Shown one piece after another: positions 57,579 through 64,000 of a DNA stretch of 64,000 nucleotides. How positions within the stretch are numbered: the first letter of the stretch is position 1; every line of letters starts with the position of its first letter. Source of the stretch: Mycobacterium neglectum (GTDB taxonomy: Bacteria; Actinomycetota; Actinomycetes; Mycobacteriales; Mycobacteriaceae); the NCBI RefSeq assembly GCF_002591975.1, contig NZ_NVQE01000002.1, positions 186,001-250,000 of the forward strand. Reading direction: 5' to 3'. The position numbers and the translations under genes were made by a program. A model generated the notes under the pieces. That model had not been told where the DNA came from. It did not search any database and saw only the letters and a program-made list of their open reading frames with translations.

Positions 57579-58586
57579 GTGAGCAAAGAGAATCGGCGTG
57601 TGGTCCTGGCCAACCGCCCTACCGGACTGGTCGACGAGAACACACTGCGCATGGAGTCGGAACCGGTGCCAGAACCGGCGGACGGCGAGGCCCTGGTGCA
57701 GGTCCGATATCTGTCGATCGACCCGACGATTCGCACGTGGATGGACGACGTGCCCAGTTACCTGCCGCCGATCGGAATCGGCGAGGTCATCCGCAGTGGT
57801 GGCGTCGGTGAAGTGATCGAGAGCCGGACCGACGCCTATCAACCCGGCCAGCTGCTCTTCGGAATGACGGGGTGGCAGGACTACGTGATCGCCGACGCGG
57901 GCGAGAAGTCGATGCAGGTACTGCCCGATGGCGTGCCACCGGGGATTGCGATCGGCATCCTCGGAGTTACCGGAATGACCGCGTATTTCGGCCTTATCGA
58001 TGTCGGGAAGGTCACCGAGGGCGACGTGGTGGTCATCTCCGGCGCCGCGGGCGCCACGGGGTCCGCTGCCGGGCAGATCGCGAAGATCAAGGGCGCGAAG
58101 AAGGTCGTCGGCATCGCCGGCGGAGCCGAGAAGTGCGCCTACATCGTCGACGAGCTCGGCTTCGACGAGGCGATCGACTACAAGAACGACAATGTCGCGG
58201 CGCGGCTGCGCGAAGCCTGCCCGGACGGCATCGACCTGTACTTCGACAATGTCGGCGGCTCAATTCTCAACGACTGCCTGGCGAATCTGGCGCTGCGCGG
58301 CCGCGTCGTACTCTGCGGCGCAATCTCCACCTACAACGACGACGGCCCGCCGACCGGCCCCAGTAACTACCTGACCCTGCTGGTGCGCCGTGGGCGCATG
58401 GAGGGCTTCATCATCATCGACTACCTCGACCGCTTCGGACCCGCGCAGATGGAGATGGCGGGCTGGATCGCCGAAGGCAAGATCAAGTCGTCGGAGCACA
58501 TCGTCGAAGGGCTCGAGAAGGCGCCTGACGCGCTGAACCTGTTGTTCACCGGCGGCAACACCGGCAAGGTGATCGTCGCGCTCTGA
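57579..58586 (+). CDS. MDR-family NADP-dependent oxidoreductase (curcumin reductase-like)
   Basis: 335 residues of the medium-chain reductase family lacking zinc ligands. Cofactor loop GAAGATGSAAGQIAK, with YLSIDPTIRTWMDD and LVRRGRMEGFIIIDY typical of prostaglandin/curcumin reductase-type enzymes. It reduces enone double bonds with NADPH. GTG 57579 diverges from sufR with 76 bases between starts. Confidence 0.9.
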   Translation: MSKENRRVVLANRPTGLVDENTLRMESEPVPEPADGEALVQVRYLSIDPTIRTWMDDVPSYLPPIGIGEVIRSGGVGEVIESRTDAYQPGQLLFGMTGWQDYVIADAGEKSMQVLPDGVPPGIAIGILGVTGMTAYFGLIDVGKVTEGDVVVISGAAGATGSAAGQIAKIKGAKKVVGIAGGAEKCAYIVDELGFDEAIDYKNDNVAARLREACPDGIDLYFDNVGGSILNDCLANLALRGRVVLCGAISTYNDDGPPTGPSNYLTLLVRRGRMEGFIIIDYLDRFGPAQMEMAGWIAEGKIKSSEHIVEGLEKAPDALNLLFTGGNTGKVIVAL

Positions 58587-58602
58587 CCGCTACGCTGCAC
58601 TG

Positions 58603-60291
58603 ATGGCCGCCAGTCCCGGGTCCCTCAGCTCGTCGATTGCCCGCTGGCATGCCGACGAGCGCGCCGTCGGCTCGCCGCTCAACGACGCCGAGGTCATTGC
58701 GATGCGGCGGACGCGCCTGTTCGGCGCGACGGGCACCGTGCTGATGGCCATCGGCGCACTGGGCGTCGGCGCCCGCCCGGTGGTGCAGGATCCGACCTTC
58801 GGCGTTCGTCTTCTCAATCTGCCGTCACGGATCCAGACGGTCTCGCTGACCATGACGACCACCGGCGCGGTGATGATGGCGCTCGCGTGGCTGATGCTCG
58901 GGCGATTCGCCCTCGGCCAACGGCGGATGTCGCGCAGCCAGTTGGACCGCACCCTGCTGCTGTGGGTGCTGCCGCTGCTCATCGCGCCGCCCATGTACAG
59001 CCGCGACGTCTACTCCTATCTGGCGCAGAGCGAGATCGCCATCAAGGGCCTGGATCCCTACCGCGTCGGTCCCGCGCCCGGCCTCGGCTTGGACCACGTC
59101 TTCACGCTGTCGGTGCCGAACATGTGGCGCGAAACGCCTGCGCCGTACGGGCCGCTCTTCTTGTGGATCGGTCAGGGCATTTCGGCGATCACCGGCGAAA
59201 ACATCGTCGCCGCGGTGCTGTGTCATCGCTTGGTGGTGCTGCTCGGTGTCGGCCTGATCGTCTGGGCCACACCGCGTTTGGCGCGGCGGTGCGGCGTGGC
59301 GGAGGTGAGTGCGCTGTGGCTGGGCGCGGCCAATCCGCTGTTGATCATGCATCTGGTGGCGGGCATTCACAACGAGGCGCTGATGCTGGGCCTGATGCTC
59401 GCAGGCACCGAGTTCGCGCTGCGCGGTATCGATGCCGTCCGCCCACTGATCCCGAAACCACTGGCCTGGCCACAGGGCCCGGAGGATTGGGCACGGTGGC
59501 GGCCGGCGCTGATGCTGTTGGTGGGCGTGGCGCTGATCACGATGTCCTCTCAGGTCAAGCTGCCGTCGCTGCTCGCCCTCGGCTTCGTCGCGATGGCGCT
59601 GGCGTGTCGATGGGGCGGCACTTTCAAGGCGTTCATCCTGGCCGGCGGATCACTCACGGCGGTGTCGGTGGCGGTGATGGCGCTCATCGGCTGGGCCAGC
59701 GGCCTCGGCTTCGGGTGGCTCTTCACGCTGGGTACGGCGAATGTCGTGCGCAGCTGGATGTCGCTGCCGACACTGGCCGCATTGGGCACCGGCCAGGTCG
59801 GTATCCTGCTCGGGCTCGGCGACCACACCACCGCGGTGCTCGGCCTGACCCGTGCGATCGGTGTCGTCATCATCGCCATGGTGGTGACCTGGCTGCTGCT
59901 CCTCGTGCTCCGCGGACGCCTGCACCCGGTCGGCGGTCTCGGCGTCGCCCTCGGGCTGACCGTGCTGCTGTTTCCGGTGGTCCAGCCCTGGTACGTGCTG
60001 TGGGCAGTCATCCCACTCGCGGCGTGGGCCACCCGCCCCGCCTTCCGAACGACGACGATCGTGGTCACCCTCGTCGTGGGCATCTTCGGCCCGACCGCCA
60101 ACGGCGACCGCTTCACGTTGTTCCAGATCCTGCTGGCCGTGGTGGCGAGCACGGTGATCGTCCTGCTGCTCATCGCGCTGACCCACAACCATCTGCCCTG
60201 GCGCAGCATGCCTCCCGAAGACGCCCCACCAAAGGCCGAGCCACCGCCGACACCGCCGGTGAAGCCCGACGCCTACGCTGAATCCCCGTGA
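58603..60291 (+). CDS. mptB: Alpha-(1->6)-mannopyranosyltransferase, MptB-like GT-C
   Basis: 562 residues, about 13 membrane helices, GT-C polyprenol-phosphate-mannose dependent transferase of the lipomannan pathway. The first extracytosolic loop has SRDVYSYLAQ, the conserved acidic motif of the family. Pro-rich C-terminal tail. The order MptB-ABC ATPase-ABC permease-CtaA follows Rv1459c to Rv1456c. Confidence 0.92.
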   Translation: MAASPGSLSSSIARWHADERAVGSPLNDAEVIAMRRTRLFGATGTVLMAIGALGVGARPVVQDPTFGVRLLNLPSRIQTVSLTMTTTGAVMMALAWLMLGRFALGQRRMSRSQLDRTLLLWVLPLLIAPPMYSRDVYSYLAQSEIAIKGLDPYRVGPAPGLGLDHVFTLSVPNMWRETPAPYGPLFLWIGQGISAITGENIVAAVLCHRLVVLLGVGLIVWATPRLARRCGVAEVSALWLGAANPLLIMHLVAGIHNEALMLGLMLAGTEFALRGIDAVRPLIPKPLAWPQGPEDWARWRPALMLLVGVALITMSSQVKLPSLLALGFVAMALACRWGGTFKAFILAGGSLTAVSVAVMALIGWASGLGFGWLFTLGTANVVRSWMSLPTLAALGTGQVGILLGLGDHTTAVLGLTRAIGVVIIAMVVTWLLLLVLRGRLHPVGGLGVALGLTVLLFPVVQPWYVLWAVIPLAAWATRPAFRTTTIVVTLVVGIFGPTANGDRFTLFQILLAVVASTVIVLLLIALTHNHLPWRSMPPEDAPPKAEPPPTPPVKPDAYAESP

Positions 60292-61217
60292 CCCAACCTC
60301 CGGTCCCCGTGCGCCTACGCGGCGTCAGCAAGCGGTACGGGTCGACGACGGCGGTTTCGGGCCTCGACCTCGATGTCGGGACCGCCGAGGTGCTTGCGCT
60401 GCTGGGCCCCAACGGCGCGGGCAAGACCACGACCGTCGAGATGTGCGAGGGGTTCACCAAGCCCGACTCGGGCACGATCGAAATCCTCGGGCTGGATCCG
60501 TTCGGCGACAACGCCGCAGTGCGCGAACGGATCGGCGTGATGCTGCAGGGTGGCGGCGCGTACCCCGCGGCGCGGGCCGGCGAAATGCTCGATCTGGTTG
60601 CCGCCTACGCCGCGAACCCGCTGGACCCGAAGTGGTTGATGGACACGCTCGGCCTGACCGACTCGGCGCGCACGACCTACCGCAGACTCTCGGGCGGCCA
60701 GCAGCAGCGGCTGGCCCTTGCGTGCGCTGTGGTGGGCCGACCGGAGCTGGTGTTCCTCGACGAGCCGACCGCAGGCATGGACGCGCACGCCCGAATCGTG
60801 GTGTGGGAGTTGATCGATGGGCTGCGCCGCGACGGAGTGACGGTGGTGCTGACCACCCATCAGTTGGCCGAGGCCGAAGAACTGGCCGACCGCATCGTCA
60901 TCATCGATCGCGGCGTCGCAGTCGCCAGCGGAACACCAGAGGAACTGATGCGCAGCGGTGCCGAGAACCAACTGCGGTTCCGCGCACCACGCATGCTCGA
61001 CCTCTCGCTGCTGAGGTCCGCGCTCCCTGAGACATACAAGACCTCCGAGACGGCACCGGGCGAATACCTTGTCGAGGGTGACATCGATCCTCAGGTGCTG
61101 GCCACCGTGACTGCGTGGTGTGCGCGGGTCAACGTACTCGCTACCGATATGCGGGTGGAACAGCGCAGCCTCGAAGACGTGTTTTTGGAACTGACCGGGC
61201 GGGAGTTACGACCGTGA
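60288..61217 (+). CDS. ABC transporter ATP-binding protein (ABC-2 type)
   Basis: 309 residues; Walker A GPNGAGKTT, signature LSGGQQQR, Walker B LVFLDEPTAGMD and the DrrA-like C-terminal domain (VEQRSLEDVFLELTGR). It pairs with the permease encoded next for export of an unknown substrate. GTG 60288 overlaps the mptB stop (GTGA). Confidence 0.95.
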   Translation: MTQPPVPVRLRGVSKRYGSTTAVSGLDLDVGTAEVLALLGPNGAGKTTTVEMCEGFTKPDSGTIEILGLDPFGDNAAVRERIGVMLQGGGAYPAARAGEMLDLVAAYAANPLDPKWLMDTLGLTDSARTTYRRLSGGQQQRLALACAVVGRPELVFLDEPTAGMDAHARIVVWELIDGLRRDGVTVVLTTHQLAEAEELADRIVIIDRGVAVASGTPEELMRSGAENQLRFRAPRMLDLSLLRSALPETYKTSETAPGEYLVEGDIDPQVLATVTAWCARVNVLATDMRVEQRSLEDVFLELTGRELRP

Positions 61218-61984
61218 ATCGCTTCGCGCCAGGCACCTTCACGCCCGATCCACGTTCGGCCACCGTGCAGAAGATGCTGACCGCACAGTTCGGCCTCGAG
61301 CTGAAGCTGCTGCTGCGCAACGGTGAACAGCTCCTGCTGACGATGTTCATCCCGATCACCTTGCTGGTGGGCCTGACGTTGCTGCCGCTGGGTTCGTTCG
61401 GCGACAACCGAGCCGCGACGTTCGTTCCCGCGATCATGGCGCTGGCAGTGATTTCGACCGCCTTCACCGGGCAGGCCATCGCCGTGGCGTTCGATCGCCG
61501 CTACGGCGCCCTCAAGCGGTTGGGCGCAACGGCGCTGCCGGTGTGGGGCATCATCGCAGGCAAATCACTGGCCGTCGTGGCCGTCGTGTTCCTCCAGGCA
61601 ATGGTGCTGGGCGCCATAGGGTTTGCGCTCGGCTGGCGTCCGGCCATTGCGGGTTTGGCGCTTGGAGCCGCGATCATTGCGCTGGGCACCGCCGGTTTCG
61701 CCGCACTCGGTCTGCTTCTGGGCGGCACGCTGCGCGCCGAAATCGTGCTGGCGGTGGCCAACCTGCTGTGGTTCGTGTTCGCCGCTCTCGGTGCGCTGAC
61801 GCTGGAGGGCGGCATCGTGCCGACCGCACTGACGTGGGTCGCGCGCCTGACGCCGTCGGGGGCGCTGACCGAAGCGCTGTCGCAGGCGATGACGCCGTCA
61901 GTTGACTGGTTCGGCCTGGCGGTGCTCGCGGTGTGGGGCGCCGTTGCGGCCCTGTGTGCCCTGCGCTGGTTCCGCTTCACCTGA
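61214..61984 (+). CDS. ABC-2 type transporter permease
   Basis: 256 residues with six membrane helices, DrrB/ABC-2 fold. GTG 61214 overlaps the ATPase stop. The last 87 bases overlap the convergent PhlG-like gene. Likely partner of the upstream ATPase; substrate unknown. Confidence 0.92.
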   Translation: MNRFAPGTFTPDPRSATVQKMLTAQFGLELKLLLRNGEQLLLTMFIPITLLVGLTLLPLGSFGDNRAATFVPAIMALAVISTAFTGQAIAVAFDRRYGALKRLGATALPVWGIIAGKSLAVVAVVFLQAMVLGAIGFALGWRPAIAGLALGAAIIALGTAGFAALGLLLGGTLRAEIVLAVANLLWFVFAALGALTLEGGIVPTALTWVARLTPSGALTEALSQAMTPSVDWFGLAVLAVWGAVAALCALRWFRFT

Positions 61985-62584
61985 CGATTTCAGTTGCGGC
62001 AGCAGATATTCCAGTTGCCCGACTTCTTCGATGTTGTGCTTGACCCAGGCGTGCACCTTGTCCTGCGGAAAGCGGCGCGCCACGACCTTGTTCGCGAAGG
62101 AGAGCGCTGCGGACCGGACGCCGAGGTCCATCACGGTCACATAGTGCGCACCGCTACTGCCCGCCGACCACGTGTGCTCCAGTTGGAAGACCGGAATCCC
62201 CGCGATCCGCTTGACCAACCGGATACCCGACTCGTCGAGTTTCTCGACGCGGGCGATCTCATCGATCTTGTATTCGGGCCTGCCGCCGAACGCCTCGACC
62301 ATGCGGAACCGTGCGCCCTCGGCGGCACCGCCGCCAGGCGCCGACCGCGCGAGTTCCCATGTGATGTGGTCGATGGGATGCCAGGCCAGATAGCGGTCGA
62401 TGATCTCGCCGCCATAGGCGATCGTGCCGCCGAGGTGGGTGAACCAGTCGAGCAGCATGGACGGCGTGATGCCGGCCAGCGGGCGGTGGTCGATGGTGAT
62501 GCGACGCCGACCATGAGGATGGTCGGTGTACTGGACCGTCGCGGTGTCGACGGCACGGAGCGGATAGAGCACCGGACGAGTCAT
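61898..62584 (-). CDS. DAPG hydrolase (PhlG)-like protein
   Basis: 228 residues of the PhlG/Bet v1-like fold that cleaves C-C bonds of acylated phenols. Possible Zn ligands are the His/Glu in HPIDHITWE, RMVEAFGG, LEHTWSAG and the C-terminal HAWVKHNIEEVG. The last 29 residues (Gln/Gly/Pro-rich) lie over the permease gene and look like a non-native tail caused by loss of an earlier stop. It diverges from a TetR regulator. Substrate unknown. Confidence 0.82.
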   Translation of the reverse strand: MTRPVLYPLRAVDTATVQYTDHPHGRRRITIDHRPLAGITPSMLLDWFTHLGGTIAYGGEIIDRYLAWHPIDHITWELARSAPGGGAAEGARFRMVEAFGGRPEYKIDEIARVEKLDESGIRLVKRIAGIPVFQLEHTWSAGSSGAHYVTVMDLGVRSAALSFANKVVARRFPQDKVHAWVKHNIEEVGQLEYLLPQLKSSGEAEPAQGTQGRNGAPHREHRQAEPVN

Positions 62585-62595
62585 CGGAATCCTCC

Positions 62596-62615
62596 AAGAT
62601 ACGTTAACGTTTCTT
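62596..62615. promoter_or_regulatory. TetR operator 1
   Basis: AAGATACGTTAACGTTTCTT, near perfect palindrome (arms AAGAnACG/CGTnTCTT), a few bases upstream of the PhlG-like start. A second copy with the same arms lies at 62643-62662. Confidence 0.75.
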
Positions 62616-62642
62616 ACGTCCCCGAGGCTAAGCTGTCGCCGT

Positions 62643-62662
62643 AAGATACGCAAGCGTTTCTT
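62643..62662. promoter_or_regulatory. TetR operator 2
   Basis: AAGATACGCAAGCGTTTCTT, same arms as operator 1 with a different centre; centre-to-centre distance 47 bases. It ends just before the ribosome binding site GGAGG of the TetR gene, so the regulator probably represses both genes. Confidence 0.75.
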
Positions 62663-62673
62663 TGGAGGTCCTG

Positions 62674-63246
62674 GTGCGACGACGTCACGGCGACGAACTG
62701 GATGCGGCGATCCGTGCCGCCGTCCTGGGACTGCTGGCCGAGCACGGTCCATCGGGGGTGACCATGGAGGCCGTCGCCGCCGCCGCTCAGACCAGCAAGC
62801 CGGTGCTGTATCGGCGCTGGCCGGACCGCGGCTCGCTGTTGCGCGACACCCTGCTGCGGATCGCGACCACGGCGATTCCCCACGAGGACACCGGCAGCTA
62901 TCGCAGCGACATGCTCGCGATCCTGCGCGGGTGGGCGGCGCTGTTCACCGGGCCCGAGTCCCCCGTGCTTCGTGCCGCCGTCGCAGCCGCCGCCCACGAT
63001 CCGGAGCTGACCGCGGCGTTTCAGCAGGACGTCATCGGCTGGCGCAAAGAGGAAATGGCTGCGCTGCTGGCCCGCGGCGTCGAACGTGGTGACGTGCGTC
63101 CGGACGTCCCCGTCGAGATCGCGCGCGAGCTCGGGCAGAGCGTCCTGTGGCACCGGCTGTTGATCACCGGCGACCCGATCACCGACGATCTGGTGGTGCA
63201 GCTGGTCGACGAAGTCCTGGTGCCGTTCGTGGCGCCGCGCGCATAG
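62674..63246 (+). CDS. TetR-family regulator
   Basis: 190 residues. HTH in GVTMEAVAAAAQTSKPVLYRRWPDRGSL, with a C-terminal TetR_C domain. GTG 62674 has GGAGG six bases upstream; a TTG four codons earlier is not used. Divergent from the PhlG-like gene with two shared operators, so it is likely its local repressor, induced by a phenolic substrate or product. Confidence 0.93.
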   Translation: MRRRHGDELDAAIRAAVLGLLAEHGPSGVTMEAVAAAAQTSKPVLYRRWPDRGSLLRDTLLRIATTAIPHEDTGSYRSDMLAILRGWAALFTGPESPVLRAAVAAAAHDPELTAAFQQDVIGWRKEEMAALLARGVERGDVRPDVPVEIARELGQSVLWHRLLITGDPITDDLVVQLVDEVLVPFVAPRA

Positions 63247-63293
63247 GCCATCCCTACTACGGGCTGTAGTTACTCCTGCTCTACCATCGATCC

Positions 63294-64000
63294 GTGCCCG
63301 TCGGACGAATCTTCCTGCGGCTGGTCGATCTTCTGCCGTTGCCGAGCCTGCGTGTCCAGCGCGCGATCGCCGCCGCCGTCATCCTGACCCAGGGCGGCAT
63401 CGCAGTGACCGGCGCGATCGTCCGCGTCACCGCTTCTGGCCTCGGCTGCCCGACCTGGCCCCAATGTTTCCCCGGCAGCTACATCCCGATCCCGCACCCC
63501 GAGGTCGCGGGCATCCACCAGGCCGTGGAGTTCGGCAACCGGATGATCACGTTCTTGGTGGTGCTGACCGCCGCGCTGGCGGTACTGGCCGTCACGCGTG
63601 CGCGAAGGCGCCGCGAGGTCCTGATCTACGCGTGGCTGATGCCGGCGTCGACCGTGGTGCAGGCCGTCATCGGCGGCATCACGGTGCTCACCGGCCTGCT
63701 GTGGTGGACGGTCGCCATCCACCTGCTGGCGTCGATGACCATGGTGTGGGTTTCGGTGCTGCTCTACGTCAAGATCGGCGAACCCGATAGCGGCGTTGTC
63801 CGGCACCGAGTTCCGAAACCATTGCGCCAGTTGACCATTCTCAGCGCGATCGCGCTGGCCGCAGTGCTCGTGACCGGAACACTGGTCACCGGCGCAGGCC
63901 CGCACGCGGGCGACAAGAGCATCACCCAGCCGGTGCCACGGTTGCAGGTCGAGATCACCACCCTCGTGCATATGCACTCCTCGTTGCTCGTGGCGTACCT
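63294..64000 (+). CDS. ctaA: Heme A synthase CtaA, 3'-truncated by window edge
   Basis: At least 235 residues are visible, running off the window. GTG 63294. Membrane helices with the COX15/CtaA features: TGAIVRVTASGLGCPTWPQCFPGS, IHQAVEFGNR and VAIHLLAS with heme-ligand histidines. It oxidises heme O to heme A for cytochrome aa3. Right end of the Rv1459c-Rv1456c conserved block. Confidence 0.92.
   Translation, partial: MPVGRIFLRLVDLLPLPSLRVQRAIAAAVILTQGGIAVTGAIVRVTASGLGCPTWPQCFPGSYIPIPHPEVAGIHQAVEFGNRMITFLVVLTAALAVLAVTRARRRREVLIYAWLMPASTVVQAVIGGITVLTGLLWWTVAIHLLASMTMVWVSVLLYVKIGEPDSGVVRHRVPKPLRQLTILSAIALAAVLVTGTLVTGAGPHAGDKSITQPVPRLQVEITTLVHMHSSLLVAY

Overview
The window is chromosomal DNA of high G+C from an actinobacterium, almost certainly a Mycobacterium or Mycolicibacterium with a rapid-grower-like gene set. 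Reasons: an inhA/fabG1 (mabA) mycolic acid operon, ripA/ripB peptidoglycan hydrolases, the mannosyltransferase MptB of lipomannan synthesis, F420-type LLM oxidoreductase, many GTG starts with GTGA/ATGA overlaps, and a gene order that from memory follows Mycobacterium tuberculosis Rv1547 to Rv1456c with insertions and losses. No rRNA, tRNA, CRISPR array, insertion sequence or prophage was seen.

Layout. 1-5.2 kb: end of a TcmP-like methyltransferase, a PEP mutase-like enzyme coupled to dnaE1, and a small membrane protein. 5.1-14.9 kb: rarD-type exporter, rluD-type pseudouridine synthase, lspA, asparaginase, a secreted protein, DNA polymerase IV (dinX-like), S4 protein, LLM oxidoreductase and ileS, the last behind an actinobacterial translational T-box leader. 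15.0-17.0 kb: an unusual divergent locus (condensation-domain-like protein, HTH regulator, polytopic membrane protein). 17.0-23.5 kb: LipL-like hydrolase and the methylmalonyl-CoA mutase operon mutA-mutB-meaB. 23.6-29.9 kb: TVP38 protein, nfeD-SPFH pair, a conserved hypothetical, a small secreted Gly/His/Tyr-rich peptide, and fabG1-inhA-hemH. 29.9-37.2 kb: two tandem VWA membrane proteins, DUF58 and MoxR ATPase, then ripB, ripA and an Rv1476-like protein. 37.3-44.0 kb: acn with its TetR repressor and a good AcnR operator, a tiny HTH protein, an ABC-F ATPase, an enoyl-CoA hydratase and a thioredoxin.

44.1-51.4 kb looks accessory: an ECF sigma/anti-sigma operon, a membrane protein, a CGNR regulator with a MOSC/flavin/2Fe-2S fusion reductase, and divergently an operon of alpha/beta hydrolase, tandem DUF427 protein, a frameshifted glyoxalase-fold gene and a HAD dehalogenase. 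51.4-57.5 kb is the complete suf operon (sufR-B-D-C-S-U-T) without the SufB intein known in M. tuberculosis. 57.6-64.0 kb: an MDR reductase, mptB with an ABC exporter, a PhlG-like hydrolase and divergent TetR regulator sharing two matching 20-bp operators, and the start of ctaA.

Most of the window is conserved mycobacterial core. The parts most worth a second look are the divergent 15.0-17.0 kb locus, the 46-51 kb redox/hydrolase divergon with its broken VOC gene, the VWA tandem with a 77-bp identical tract, and several operators that can be read directly (AcnR, TetR/PhlG, SufR). All comparisons to other genomes are from memory, not from a search.
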